A DNA stretch of 40,265 bases, from contig JACRBL010000050.1 in NCBI GenBank assembly GCA_016234485.1, positions 1 through 40,265 on the forward strand, read 5' to 3'. Position 1 is the stretch's first letter. Every line of letters begins with the position of its first letter. A program made the translations under genes and the position numbers. Shown here one piece after another: positions 1 to 8,240 of the stretch. The notes beneath the pieces were generated by a model. It saw nothing but the letters and a program-made list of their open reading frames with translations, was not told the DNA's origin and ran no database searches. The stretch is from Chloroflexota bacterium (lineage in GTDB: Bacteria > Chloroflexota > Anaerolineae > Anaerolineales > Villigracilaceae).

Positions 1-2
1 AA

Positions 3-119
3 ATTGCGCAGATGATCAATATGCAGCCCAGTTTGGTTAGAGCCTATGTCACATTGGCCACAAAGTATCATCCCGAACTGTTGCCCGAACAATCCAAACC
101 TGTTCAAGACCAAAGGTGA
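3..119 (+). CDS. C-terminal end of an unidentified protein (partial)
   Basis: An open frame enters from the left edge and stops at TGA 117-119, giving 38 residues from IAQMINMQPSLVRAYVTLA onward. The segment reads like the last helices of a helix-turn-helix, ending in a charged tail. I do not recognise the family. The gene starts outside the window, so neither its length nor its function can be judged. Nothing rules out a chance open frame this short. Confidence 0.4.
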   Translation: MAQMINMQPSLVRAYVTLATKYHPELLPEQSKPVQDQR

Positions 120-151
120 CAGGTGGCACTATCGCGGATTTTACGGAAGCA

Positions 152-174
152 CACGGATTTTTTTGTAATCCGTG
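152..174. repeat. Short inverted repeat, 'AATCCGTG' family
   Basis: CACGGATT (152-159) pairs with AATCCGTG (167-174) around a T-rich 7-nt loop. A further AATCCGTG copy follows near 196-203. It lies between the convergent ends of the partial gene and the membrane protein at 215-844. It may act as a terminator or belong to a dispersed intergenic repeat family. Confidence 0.5.
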
Positions 175-214
175 CAATCCAATTTGTCCGCGTAATCCGT
201 GTACAGATTTTGAA

Positions 215-844
215 CTATCCCTTGCGGGTAAAGCCAATCGTGAACGCGCCCGCCATCAGGAAGAGCAAGGGGGCGAGGATCGTGCTGACAAACTCCAGGG
301 TGAAGATACCCAGCAAAGGCTTGCCCACGCTGAGAAACGCCAGCGCAATGCCGCCGATGCCGATCAACGCGCCGCCGATGCCAACCCAATAGAATCCCTT
401 CGGCGCGCCTTTGGCAAGAAACGGTCCGAGGAAGATCACGAGACCCGCAACGCCGTGGAACACGGGAACGGCAATTTTCTTGAGGTCCATACCGCCAATG
501 CTGGTGATGGCAATCGCAAGGAAGCCAATCGCCGCGAACCATTTGAAGTAAGTCTTCCATGATGGGAAGTATTCTTCCGCAAGTCCCATCGAAATGCCAA
601 GCGGGATGAGGCTGGCGACAGGCAAAATATAGGGCGAAAAAGCCGTTCCTCCAAAGCCAAGAATCCCATAGCCGAGGAAGATGAGCAAAAGCCCTGAAAT
701 CAAAAGCACCGCAAAACCCATCAGATAGTAGACGTTATGCAGCGCTTTGTGCAGGCCATATCGCTTCCAGAAGTACCAGCAAAGGTACGCGGCAAGCAGG
801 CCAGTGAGCAGAAGGAACAGGTTGGCGAGCGTGAATAGATCCAT
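215..844 (-). CDS. Multi-pass membrane protein, unknown function
   Basis: A 209-residue protein made almost entirely of hydrophobic helices. I count about seven membrane segments, beginning at residues 5-26 and ending at the C-terminal helix before TRKG. I do not recognise the family. The start at 844 is chosen because AAGGAG (851-856, minus strand) lies 6 nt upstream; an in-frame ATG at 940 would put the start codon inside the operator region. The gene lies at the downstream end of a leftward cluster of membrane proteins (215-3050). Two CRP-like palindromes lie at 901-916 and 933-948, and a weak -10 (TGTAAA, 872-877 minus) sits where a class II Crp-activated promoter would place it. It probably belongs to a Crp-controlled membrane module; substrate or partner is unknown. 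Confidence 0.8.
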   Translation of the reverse strand: MDLFTLANLFLLLTGLLAAYLCWYFWKRYGLHKALHNVYYLMGFAVLLISGLLLIFLGYGILGFGGTAFSPYILPVASLIPLGISMGLAEEYFPSWKTYFKWFAAIGFLAIAITSIGGMDLKKIAVPVFHGVAGLVIFLGPFLAKGAPKGFYWVGIGGALIGIGGIALAFLSVGKPLLGIFTLEFVSTILAPLLFLMAGAFTIGFTRKG

Positions 845-900
845 TGCATTCTCCTTATTGTCGGTTTGACATTTACAACCCAAAAGGAAATGAGTCGCTG

Positions 901-916
901 TGTGAATTATTGCACA
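901..916. promoter_or_regulatory. CRP-like operator, proximal site
   Basis: TGTGA-ATTATT-GCACA matches the CRP/Crp-Fnr consensus TGTGA-N6-TCACA at 9 of 10 positions. Its centre is about 42 nt from the start site implied by a TGTAAA -10 box at 872-877 (minus strand), the classic class II activator position for the gene at 215-844. Confidence 0.5.
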
Positions 917-932
917 ATTATTATCAAGTATC

Positions 933-948
933 TGTGACATAGGTCACA
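933..948. promoter_or_regulatory. CRP-like operator, perfect palindrome
   Basis: TGTGA-CATAGG-TCACA matches the CRP half-site consensus at all 10 positions with the correct 6-nt spacer. Its centre is 32 bp from the proximal site at 901-916, close to three helical turns, so two dimers would bind on the same DNA face. The likely ligand protein is the Crp/Fnr-family regulator at 5657-6334. Confidence 0.6.
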
Positions 949-1009
949 CATCCGCTTCGCGCCTGACTTTGGGGCGGACTCCGCTTCGACGCGCGTTTCC
1001 CACCCGAGG

Positions 1010-1096
1010 GTGCGTCGCAACTGACCCTTTAGCGGATTCTGCTCCCGCGAATTTTTCTACGCCCGAGCCGTTTCCGCTTAACCAGGTGCGACGCAC
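1010..1096. repeat. Inverted repeat with GTGCGACGCA core
   Basis: GTGCGTCGCA (1010-1019) and TGCGACGCAC (1087-1096) are exact reverse complements. They lie in the 258-bp gap 845-1102, just past the stop codon of the gene at 1103-1924. The same core forms the arms of a longer perfect inverted repeat at 23313-23365. Apart from this repeat and the operators, I see no gene in the gap. Confidence 0.6.
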
Positions 1097-1102
1097 TCCC
1101 CG

Positions 1103-1924
1103 CTACGCCGTCGCGTTCCACGCCGCGAGCATTTTCTTTGTGCCTGGGAGCAGCAGGTAAATCAGCAATCCCGTGCTCATCAACGGCGCGGGCAGGAACA
1201 TCGAGAAGCGTTGCACTTCTGCCACATTGTGCAGTCCGAGCGGATAGCCCGCCAGCATGGACATGCTCGCCGCGAAGATACCAACGGGAATCGCCCACGA
1301 TTTCTTATTCAGCGTGACGAAGATGAAGATCGCCCAGCCCGCCGCGCCCCACCAACTGACCTGTTGACTCATCACGTACATCCCGTTCCAGAACGTGTTC
1401 GCGTTCTGGACAAATGTTGTCGGCGTCTGGAAGGTCGTCTGGAATTTGGAGAACGGCGCGACGCCGTCAATGAAGGTCAGCACGTACGCCAGACCCGCGA
1501 TGAAGGTGAGCGCGATGATCTTGCCGCTCACGCCGCCGATGAAAAGCATCCCGAACCACATGACGGCCGCCAGCATAAACACCCACATCGTGGGGACGGG
1601 CAGTCCGCTATCCGCGGCGGGGATCATGGGGAAGAAGCCTGCCAGCAGGAGGATGGTCGCGGCGACCGCGCCCCAGAGCCAGGCCCAATCCTGTTTGTTC
1701 AGGAAGCCCCACAAAACCGCGGCAGAGAGCGCACCCGCGGCGGTTCCCAGCCAGCCGAGCACGGCGTAGACGATCCGCACGGTGTTACTCTCTTCCCAAT
1801 CGCCCGCGTTGAAGTGGGTGTGGATGACCGCGTTGTAGGTATCTGCAATGAAATACAGGCACAGGATGCCTGCCAGGATGCCAAGCGCGGCCAGCGCCGC
1901 CCCTAATTTGTTGTTGCCTTTCAT
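1103..1924 (-). CDS. Multi-pass membrane protein, unknown function
   Basis: A 273-residue protein with about eight predicted membrane helices. A soluble loop of roughly 30 residues (around 160-190, rich in Phe, Thr and Gln) lies before a Trp-rich helix. The start at 1924 is well supported by AAGGAGG (1931-1937, minus strand) 6 nt upstream. The family is not recognised. It is the third gene of the leftward cluster running from 3050 to 215, which contains only small membrane proteins, so the products may form a membrane complex or share a regulator. C-terminal residues after the last helix (GTKKMLAAWNATA) are likely cytoplasmic by the positive-inside rule. Confidence 0.8.
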   Translation of the reverse strand: MKGNNKLGAALAALGILAGILCLYFIADTYNAVIHTHFNAGDWEESNTVRIVYAVLGWLGTAAGALSAAVLWGFLNKQDWAWLWGAVAATILLLAGFFPMIPAADSGLPVPTMWVFMLAAVMWFGMLFIGGVSGKIIALTFIAGLAYVLTFIDGVAPFSKFQTTFQTPTTFVQNANTFWNGMYVMSQQVSWWGAAGWAIFIFVTLNKKSWAIPVGIFAASMSMLAGYPLGLHNVAEVQRFSMFLPAPLMSTGLLIYLLLPGTKKMLAAWNATA

Positions 1925-1960
1925 AACGAGCCTCCTTGATTTGAATATTGGATGGATTGA

Positions 1961-2009
1961 CGCGCTCGCAAGCGCGATTTGATGGGCGAGTTATGGCTTG
2001 CCATTCGCC
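1961..2009. other. Two small hairpins in the gap between membrane genes
   Basis: CGCGCT (1961-1966) pairs with AGCGCG (1971-1976). A second element pairs GGCGA (1985-1989) plus ATGGC (1993-1997) with GCCAT (2000-2004) plus TCGCC (2005-2009), leaving a 3-nt bulge. There is no adjacent T-run in the direction of transcription, so these are not clear intrinsic terminators. Confidence 0.4.
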
Positions 2010-2045
2010 TGTTTCGTTATCCTTGAATGATCAGGAGATCAATGA

Positions 2046-2300
2046 TTATGCATTCCGCGCAGGGACATTCCTCTGTTTACGCTGTGCTTTGACAATATAA
2101 GGGAGCAGGTATAAATACGAACCAGTGATTGCCATGAAAAGCATAAGAACGGAAGGCAGTTTGTCCCACTTTTCCCAAAAGGCAATTGTCTCTGGACTGC
2201 CGATCAATTTGATGACGACAGCAACAGGAATGAGCAGGGCGGTTGGAATCGCAACCCATCGGTGGATTAAGCGAAACCATTTGTTGAGAAATTTATTCAT
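2046..2300 (-). CDS. Small two-helix membrane protein
   Basis: An 84-residue protein starting MNKFLNKWFRLIHRWVAIP. It has a first membrane helix at about residues 14-32, a polar stretch with WEKWDKL, a second helix at about 47-68, and a basic C-terminal tail (KAQRKQRNVPARNA). The start is supported by AAAAGGA on the minus strand (2308-2314), 7 nt upstream. The helix preceded by RLIHRW vaguely resembles PepSY-associated membrane helices, but that is only a resemblance. It lies between two larger membrane protein genes in the same orientation. Confidence 0.7.
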   Translation of the reverse strand: MNKFLNKWFRLIHRWVAIPTALLIPVAVVIKLIGSPETIAFWEKWDKLPSVLMLFMAITGSYLYLLPYIVKAQRKQRNVPARNA

Positions 2301-2388
2301 TCATGTTTCCTTTTGCCAGGGGAATCCTTTTGGTTGGGCTAATCTTGTTGAGTCAGGCGCGACGAGCGCGCTGGGGGCGATGGCGGTT

Positions 2389-3050
2389 TTATTTTTTCTC
2401 TTTACAACAGCGTTCCTCTTCATGGACGAGCGCCGCCTTGAATTTCGGATGGAGCAAAACAAAGAACAGCCCGATAATCATTGGCAGTCCGTACGAATAA
2501 TCCCAGGCGGTGGATTCGGTCATCGTTAGGCGAATGATCTGCATGGGAACATCAATCGCCACGAGCGAAGTGACCGAGACGAGCGCCAGCCACCAGCCCG
2601 AGAATTTTCGCGCCGCGATTTGGTAGATGGCGATGAAGAGCAAGATCACGCAAATCCATTGAATGGGTTGCGACCACGACAGCGCCCACCAGCCGAGTCC
2701 ATCATAGAACGGCTTGTCGGGACGTGTAAGCAGCGTCCGCAGGTTGCCGATGCCCGTAATGAACGCGTGAGTGGAGAGCATCCCCGCGAAGGTTAGCGCG
2801 AGGAACTGGCGAGCAGAATCAGCGCGATGCCGCCGATGAAGATCAGTCCGCGATAGAACGGGAAGGCATACGAGAACAGCAGGAGTCCGCTGGAATAGGC
2901 AGGCTTTTGCGCCGAGATAATCTGCAACTCGGTCAGCACGCGTTCGAGCGAAGTCTGAATCAAAAACGGCGCGACCGTGATCATGAACAACCCGACAACG
3001 ACGGCCAGGATGGCAAGGATCAGGCGTTTGGATTGGGAGGTCTCTTTCAT
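2389..3050 (-). pseudogene. Membrane protein gene interrupted by a frameshift
   Basis: Two overlapping minus-strand frames together encode one protein of about 220 residues with six hydrophobic helices. The N-terminal frame runs from ATG 3050 (MKETSQSKRLILAILAVVV...) to a stop near 2793, after helix 2 (...GGIALILLA). The C-terminal frame resumes at about 2815 with RQFLALTFAGMLSTHAF and ends at TAA 2389-2391. Switching frame needs a -1 shift (or one missing base) in the GC-rich stretch around 2805-2815. There is no slippery heptamer typical of programmed frameshifting. A sequencing or assembly indel, or true decay, is most likely. The start has no strong Shine-Dalgarno. A CRP-like site lies 52-67 nt upstream of the start. 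Confidence 0.7.
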
Positions 3051-3101
3051 GGCATTCTGCTCGATGTGTGGCACAAAATGGCATTTTGCATGCGTTATTT
3101 G

Positions 3102-3117
3102 CGTGAAATGTATCACA
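3102..3117. promoter_or_regulatory. CRP-like operator between divergent genes
   Basis: CGTGA-AATGTA-TCACA matches TGTGA-N6-TCACA at 9 of 10 positions. It lies 52-67 nt upstream of the leftward membrane gene start (3050) and about 98 nt upstream of the expected start of the rightward acylase transcript. It could serve either direction. Confidence 0.5.
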
Positions 3118-3173
3118 AGTAGAAATCGAAAATCTTTGCCTTAACGCAAACGACCGAAATTGCCTCGCAACTC

Positions 3174-3201
3174 TTGACAGGCGGGAGATTACACTTATAA
3201 C
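3174..3201 (+). promoter_or_regulatory. Sigma-70-type promoter for the penicillin acylase gene
   Basis: TTGACA (3174-3179) and TATAAC (3196-3201) are separated by 16 bp. The -35 is a perfect match and the -10 matches 5 of 6. Transcription would start near 3208, giving a leader of about 36 nt before ATG 3244, which has GGAGGAG at 3231-3237. Confidence 0.75.
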
Positions 3202-3243
3202 TGCCAGCGTGTGAAGTAATCTTGTACAACGGAGGAGTCTCCC

Positions 3244-5616
3244 ATGCGTACCTTCAAGAAAATCCTGCTTTACCTTTTTATCTTCATCCTCGTCATCGCC
3301 ATCGCCGCGCCGACTTATGCCTACTTCGGGGTTGTCCGCCCCGCGCTGCCGCAGGCGGACGGGGAACTCGCGCTCGACGGCCTTGCCGCGCCCGTCACGG
3401 TTTATCGCGACGCGAGCGGAATCCCGCATATCGTCGCGGAAAACGCGCACGACCTGTTCTTCGCGCAGGGCTTCGTCGCCGCGCAGGATCGGCTGTGGGC
3501 GATGGAAGCCCAACGCCGCGCCGCGCATGGCACGCTCAGCGAAATCGTCGGCGAGCGCGGCTTGAAGAACGATACGATGATGCGCATCCTCGGCATGACC
3601 GAATCCGCCGAAGCCGATTGGACGACGCTCGATGCCGATACCCAGTCCGCGCTCACCGCATACGCGGACGGAGTGAACGCGTTTCTCGCGCAGGCGGGCG
3701 ATAACCTTCCGCTCGAATTTAAAATTCTCGGCATCACGCCCCAGCCCTGGACGCCGATTGATTCGCTCGTCTTTGGCAAACTCGTCGCCTGGGGGTTGAG
3801 CAACAACTATCTGGATGAACTCGTCGTTAGTCAATTGACTCAATCGCTCGCGTGGGGCGAAGTCCTTGCGCTCCTGCCCGATTATCCCGGCCCTGATGTC
3901 ATTCCCGACGCGAACGCATCCATCCTGCCAGAGACCGCCGATGCCATGATGGCGTTCTATCGCGATTTGAATTTCACGCCGTTGACCAAGCCCGATCAAG
4001 GTAGCAACGCCTGGGTGGTGGGCGGAAGTCACACCGCGTCGGGTAAGCCGCTGTTGGCGGGCGACCCGCATCAGGGACTTTCGATGCCCACGCTTTGGTA
4101 CGAAGTTGGCTTGCACACCAAAGACAATCAATACAACGTCGTCGGCGCGTCGTTGCCTGGTTTGCCCGGAGTCGAAATCGGCCACAACGCAAGCATCGCC
4201 TGGGCTGTCACTAACGCTCGCCCCGATGTGCAAGACCTCTTCATCGAAACGCTCAACGCGGACGGAACGCAATATCAATTTAAAGATGAATGGAAAGAGG
4301 TTACCTTCCGCGAAGAAATCATCCAGGTGAAAGACGCCGCGCCAGTCACGATCAAAGTCCGCGCCACGCACCATGGTCCGCTCGTCACCGACGCGACGCC
4401 AGAGAGCAAGCAGACGCTTGCCCTGCGCTGGACGGGACTCGATCAGGGACGTCCGCTCGCGCAAGCCATCATCGAACTTAATCAGGCGTCCAACTGGGAC
4501 GAATTCCGCGCCGCGCTTTCGCTCTGGCAGTTGCCTGGCATGAACTTCGTCTACGCCGACACCGCGGGCAATATTGGATTCCAAATGTCTGGCGCGGTCC
4601 CCGTTCGGGCGCAGAATGACGTCTACGGCCTGCAGCCCGTTTCGGGGTCCGATGCGAAGCGTGAGTGGGTGGGCTTCGTCCCGTTTGAGGAACTCCCGTC
4701 GGCATTGAATCCCAGCGGCGACTTTTTCGCGTCGGCCAACAACCGTCCCGCGGGCGTGGACTATCCCAACTTCCTTTCGCATTATTTCCAGCCGCCCTAT
4801 CGCGTGGCCCTCATCAGCGAGACCATCCGCGATTCGCAAAATGTCACCAGCGCTGATTTTGCAAAACTTCAAGCCAGTTGGCAGAGTGACATCAACTTGC
4901 AGGTTGCGCGCGCAATTGCAAACGAAGCCAAGCCCGCGAACAAACAAGAAGAAACGATGATTGCTTTGCTTGCGGATTGGGACGGGATGATGACGCCTGA
5001 CAGCGGCGAAGCCTCGTTGAGCGAACTCTCCCTGCGACACATCCTGCGCCTCGTTCTTGACCCGAAGCTGGCCTCTGCTTCGATTGACTCTTATCTCACC
5101 CTCGCGGGCTACCCGTACATGTTCCTGCAAAATTTGCTCGACGACGCGAACAACCCCTGGTGGGGCGGTGACCGGGCTGGCGTATTGACCGCCGCGTTGC
5201 AAGCCGCGATGAATGAGTTGACCACAAACGTGGACAGCGACTCCGCCCAGTGGACGTGGGGCAACCTGCACGCGCACACCTTCTCGCACCCGTTGGGAAG
5301 CGTGGGCGCGTTGCGTCCCATCTTTAATCGTGGCCCGTTTCCCACCGGCGGCAACTGGAACACGGTCGACAGCGGCGCATATTACGCCGACAAGCCCTAC
5401 GCCATGACTCTCGGCCCCGCGTATCGCATCATCGCCGACCCCGCCAACTGGGACGCGTCGCTCTCCATCATCCCCAGCGGACAATCGGGTCAGCCCTTCA
5501 GCCTACACTATGATGACCAGATTCAGCAATGGCTGGCGGTGGAATATCATATCCTGCCGTTCAGTTTGGAAGCGATTGAGTCGGCGGCGGTGAGTACGTT
5601 GGTGTTGAAGCCGTAA
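3244..5616 (+). CDS. Penicillin acylase family N-terminal-nucleophile hydrolase
   Basis: A 790-residue precursor of the penicillin/acyl-homoserine-lactone acylase family, which hydrolyses amide bonds of acylated substrates outside the cytoplasm. Residues 7-27 form a signal peptide or anchor. Residues 53-88 carry the typical alpha-subunit motif (VYRDASGIPHI ... FAQGFVAAQDRLWAMEA). Family members self-cleave before a Ser in a GSNAW motif. Here the motif is QGSNAWVVGG with the nucleophile at Ser254, followed by the expected SGKPLLAGDPH. Length and order (short alpha part, spacer, long beta part) fit the family. The start is fixed by GGAGG 8-12 nt upstream. A Crp/Fnr regulator follows 40 bp downstream and may be cotranscribed. 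The substrate cannot be read from sequence: beta-lactams, N-acyl-homoserine lactones and other acyl amides are all possible. Confidence 0.93.
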   Translation: MRTFKKILLYLFIFILVIAIAAPTYAYFGVVRPALPQADGELALDGLAAPVTVYRDASGIPHIVAENAHDLFFAQGFVAAQDRLWAMEAQRRAAHGTLSEIVGERGLKNDTMMRILGMTESAEADWTTLDADTQSALTAYADGVNAFLAQAGDNLPLEFKILGITPQPWTPIDSLVFGKLVAWGLSNNYLDELVVSQLTQSLAWGEVLALLPDYPGPDVIPDANASILPETADAMMAFYRDLNFTPLTKPDQGSNAWVVGGSHTASGKPLLAGDPHQGLSMPTLWYEVGLHTKDNQYNVVGASLPGLPGVEIGHNASIAWAVTNARPDVQDLFIETLNADGTQYQFKDEWKEVTFREEIIQVKDAAPVTIKVRATHHGPLVTDATPESKQTLALRWTGLDQGRPLAQAIIELNQASNWDEFRAALSLWQLPGMNFVYADTAGNIGFQMSGAVPVRAQNDVYGLQPVSGSDAKREWVGFVPFEELPSALNPSGDFFASANNRPAGVDYPNFLSHYFQPPYRVALISETIRDSQNVTSADFAKLQASWQSDINLQVARAIANEAKPANKQEETMIALLADWDGMMTPDSGEASLSELSLRHILRLVLDPKLASASIDSYLTLAGYPYMFLQNLLDDANNPWWGGDRAGVLTAALQAAMNELTTNVDSDSAQWTWGNLHAHTFSHPLGSVGALRPIFNRGPFPTGGNWNTVDSGAYYADKPYAMTLGPAYRIIADPANWDASLSIIPSGQSGQPFSLHYDDQIQQWLAVEYHILPFSLEAIESAAVSTLVLKP

Positions 5617-5656
5617 GGCGCAAAAACATTCCATCCCTCGCTGGAGGCAACGACCG

Positions 5657-6334
5657 ATGAACGATCTTGCAAACATGTTGAAAAAGCATCCCGTCTTCGC
5701 GCGTCTCGCGGAAAAAGATTTGGAGTTGATGGCGCGTCAATCTGTGCCGCGCAAGTACGACAAGGATGAGAAGGTAATTTTGTACGGGGATGTGTGGCCG
5801 TATCTGTTTCTCGTGGAGCGGGGGAGCGTTCACGCGGTCAAAGAATCGGGCGAGGGGCGCACGTTGATGGTCAGCGCTTTTTCGGCGGGCGATATTTTCT
5901 GGGGGTTGGCATTCTTTCAAGAAAACGCGCCGATGCCCGTCACGCTCGATGCGCGCGAACCGAGTCAATTATTTCTTTGGTCGCGCGAAACCATGGAATC
6001 GATTCTCGCGCGCAACGGACGCGTGGGCTGGGAGTTGTGCCGTCTCATGGCGGAACGCATGCAACGCGCCAGTGCGATCCTCGAGGAGATGGCCTTTCAT
6101 CCCGTCGCGGGACGCCTCGCCCGTCTCTTGCTCGATCATTTCGAACTGGCAGGGGACGCAGCCATCTCGCGCCACCTCACTCTCGACGAGATGGCCGCGC
6201 GTATCGGCACGACGCGCGAGATGGTCTGCCGCGCGTTATATGGATTTTCGGACAAGAAGTTAATTGAAGTGACGCGCACCGAATTTGTGCTGACCAATCG
6301 CGATGGGTTGGCGCAGTTTGTGGAACGCGGGTAA
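5657..6334 (+). CDS. Crp/Fnr-family transcriptional regulator
   Basis: A 225-residue regulator with an N-terminal cyclic-nucleotide-binding beta-roll (about 15-120), a dimer helix (about 120-145) and a C-terminal winged helix (about 150-220). The recognition helix reads GTTREMVCRAL, so Arg187, Glu188 and Arg192 line up with Arg180, Glu181 and Arg185 of E. coli CRP, which read TGTGA. TGTGA-N6-TCACA-like sites occur at 901, 933, 3102 and, weaker, 36957. The phosphate-binding cassette region (GDIFWGLAFFQENAPMPV) lacks the usual Arg-Ser pair for cAMP, and there is no N-terminal Cys cluster as in FNR, so the signal is unknown. GGAGG at 5643-5647 supports the start. Closeness to the acylase gene (40 bp) suggests one transcript. 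Confidence 0.92.
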   Translation: MNDLANMLKKHPVFARLAEKDLELMARQSVPRKYDKDEKVILYGDVWPYLFLVERGSVHAVKESGEGRTLMVSAFSAGDIFWGLAFFQENAPMPVTLDAREPSQLFLWSRETMESILARNGRVGWELCRLMAERMQRASAILEEMAFHPVAGRLARLLLDHFELAGDAAISRHLTLDEMAARIGTTREMVCRALYGFSDKKLIEVTRTEFVLTNRDGLAQFVERG

Positions 6335-6416
6335 ATCTTCGCAGCGCAACTTCATCTATTTTTAGCGCTTCTGAAAGAGCGACTCGTCTTGGGCGGGGAA
6401 TGGGCGATGCCCACGG

Positions 6417-6425
6417 TGTTACAAT
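6417..6425 (+). promoter_or_regulatory. Possible extended -10 promoter for the ABC1 kinase gene
   Basis: TGT-TACAAT carries the TGn extension followed by a 5-of-6 -10 box, 25 nt upstream of ATG 6451. No good -35 lies 17 bp further up, as is usual for extended -10 promoters. Confidence 0.4.
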
Positions 6426-6450
6426 CCATCATCCCACCAATGGAGCCTGC

Positions 6451-8142
6451 ATGAAATCTCCTCACCTGCGCGGACGTTACCTCCGCATCCTCACATTTTT
6501 CGCGGGCGTGATCGTCCGCTTTATCTATTGGGAAATTGGTTTACGCTTTCTCGGCTTTCGCCCGCTTGTCCGCAAGACGCGCTCGGAGCGTTTTCGACGC
6601 GAAGCAGTGCGTTTCCGCGCGCTGGCCATCCGCATGGGCGGGGTGATGATCAAGGTGGGACAGTTCCTTTCGTCGCGGCTCGATGTCCTTCCGCCCGAGA
6701 TCACCGACACCCTGGCCGACTTGCAGGATGAAGTCCCCGCCGAGACGTTCGAGGATATCCGCCGACTGGCCGAGAAGGAACTTGGCGCGTCGCTCGCGGC
6801 GACTTTCGACTGGTTCGACGCGGAACCGCTCGCGGCGGCCTCCCTCGGTCAGGTTCACCGCGCCCGCCTCAAGGTCGAAGATGAAGCGGGGTTTCGGGAC
6901 GTGGTCGTGAAGGTGCAGCGTCCGCACATCGCATCCATCGTGGACATTGACCTGGCCGCGCTTCGACGGGTCGGTAACTGGCTGATGCGTTATCGCCCCA
7001 TCCGCGAGCACGCGGACGTCCCCGCATTGTTGCGCGAGTTTTCGGCCACGGTGCGCGAGGAAATTGATTACGTCAAAGAGGCGAAGAACGCGCAGGCATT
7101 CTTTGAGAATTTCAAAGATGACCGCGATGTGCACGTGCCGCGCGTGGTGACGAGCCTGTCCACTCTGCGCGTGTTGACTCTCGAAAACGTGCTCGCCATC
7201 AAGATCACGGACTACGATGCCATCACCGCCGCGGGCATTGACCGTGGCGCGGTGGCTCGAAAATTATTGGACACCTATCTCAAGCAAATTTTCGACGACG
7301 GATTTTTCCACGCCGACCCGCACCCTGGGAATTTGTTCGTCACGCCCCTGCCGCCGAAAAAGGGAAGCAAGAAAGTTCGCTGGCAGTTGACCTTCGTGGA
7401 CTTCGGCATGGTGGGCCGCGTGCCAGACGAGTTGCGCGGCGCGCTACGTGAGACGGTGGTGGGCGTGGGGACGCGCGACGCAGCGCGGCTGATCAAGTCG
7501 TACAAGTCGCTGGGATTCATCCTGCCGGGCGCGGACACCGAGTCGTTGGAGAAAGCCTCTTCCATCGTTTTCGCACGCTTCTGGGGACTCTCGATGAACG
7601 AGTTGAAAAATGTGAGCATGGGCGAGATGCACGACATCGGCCATCGCGTGCGCGACGTGATGGTGGAGATGCCGTTCCAGGTTCCCAACGACCTGTTGAT
7701 GCTGGTGCGAACGGTGGCGATCCTTTCGGGCATGTGCACAGGACTCGACCCGAACTTCAACCTGTGGCTGCAACTGGAGCCGTACGCGAAAAAGTTGGTG
7801 GCCGAGGAAGCTGGCTCGCTGTTTGATCTCGATAACATTCTCAGCCAATTGGGAAGTCTGGTGACGACACTGGTGGCTCTGCCCGCGCAAGCCAGTCGCG
7901 TGTTGACGCAAATGGAATCGGGCGGGCTGACCATCCAATCGCCGCAGGTGACGCGCGAGGTCCGCGCGGTGGCGCGCTCCGTGGACAGGCTGACGGGCGG
8001 CGTCGTCTTCGCAGCGTTGTTGATTGGCGGCGTGGCGCTCTCGAACGCGGGCAACGTCGCCGCGGGCAACGCGCTTCTCGGCGCTTCAGGCGCGACATTG
8101 TTGTGGGTGTTGTTTGTGGGGCGGGGGAAGGGTAGGGGATGA
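6451..8142 (+). CDS. ABC1/UbiB-family atypical protein kinase
   Basis: A 563-residue ABC1 (UbiB/AarF/Coq8) protein. Family members bind ATP and support quinone or other isoprenoid-lipid metabolism at the membrane. Motifs appear in order: KVGQFLSSR at about 68-76 (the ABC1-specific KxGQ), the Ala-rich nucleotide loop AAASLGQVHRA near 130, the VVKVQRP lysine strand, the EIDYVKEA helix, FHADPHPGN around 286-294 (catalytic Asp289), and the VDFGMVGR metal-binding Asp317. The C-terminus has two predicted membrane helices (about 515-555), as in UbiB. An upstream in-frame ATG at 6400 exists, but the ATG at 6451 fits the family start and has a weak TGGAG 7-11 nt upstream. No ubiquinone or menaquinone genes are adjacent, so the lipid target is unknown. 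Confidence 0.93.
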   Translation: MKSPHLRGRYLRILTFFAGVIVRFIYWEIGLRFLGFRPLVRKTRSERFRREAVRFRALAIRMGGVMIKVGQFLSSRLDVLPPEITDTLADLQDEVPAETFEDIRRLAEKELGASLAATFDWFDAEPLAAASLGQVHRARLKVEDEAGFRDVVVKVQRPHIASIVDIDLAALRRVGNWLMRYRPIREHADVPALLREFSATVREEIDYVKEAKNAQAFFENFKDDRDVHVPRVVTSLSTLRVLTLENVLAIKITDYDAITAAGIDRGAVARKLLDTYLKQIFDDGFFHADPHPGNLFVTPLPPKKGSKKVRWQLTFVDFGMVGRVPDELRGALRETVVGVGTRDAARLIKSYKSLGFILPGADTESLEKASSIVFARFWGLSMNELKNVSMGEMHDIGHRVRDVMVEMPFQVPNDLLMLVRTVAILSGMCTGLDPNFNLWLQLEPYAKKLVAEEAGSLFDLDNILSQLGSLVTTLVALPAQASRVLTQMESGGLTIQSPQVTREVRAVARSVDRLTGGVVFAALLIGGVALSNAGNVAAGNALLGASGATLLWVLFVGRGKGRG

Positions 8143-8167
8143 GGGTGTGTATCATTTAAATAAAAAT

Positions 8168-8223
8168 GGCCACAGAGGAAAGAAACGCCGAGCAAAAGTT
8201 CAGCGTCTCACGCCTCTGTGGCC
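8168..8223. repeat. Inverted repeat, 'CCACAGAGG' family, between convergent genes
   Basis: GGCCACAGAGG (8168-8178) and CCTCTGTGGCC (8213-8223) are perfect reverse complements, with more partial pairing inside. It lies between the converging ends of the ABC1 kinase gene (8142) and the small gene at 8241-8456, and could serve as a two-way transcription stop. It resembles the hairpin at 9785-9874 in composition. Confidence 0.6.
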
Positions 8224-8240
8224 GATGTCTCCAGTGGAAG

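Noticed and set aside
2805..2815. Programmed -1 ribosomal frameshift
   Set aside because: There is no X-XXY-YYZ slippery heptamer at the frame change and no evident downstream pseudoknot.
2816..5484. A very long minus-strand open frame opposite the penicillin acylase gene
   Set aside because: Its residues over 3244-5484 show low-complexity Arg/Gly/Val content with no domain, while the plus strand has a complete acylase with promoter, ribosome-binding site and motifs. Only the part left of about 2815 is kept, as the second half of the frameshifted membrane gene.
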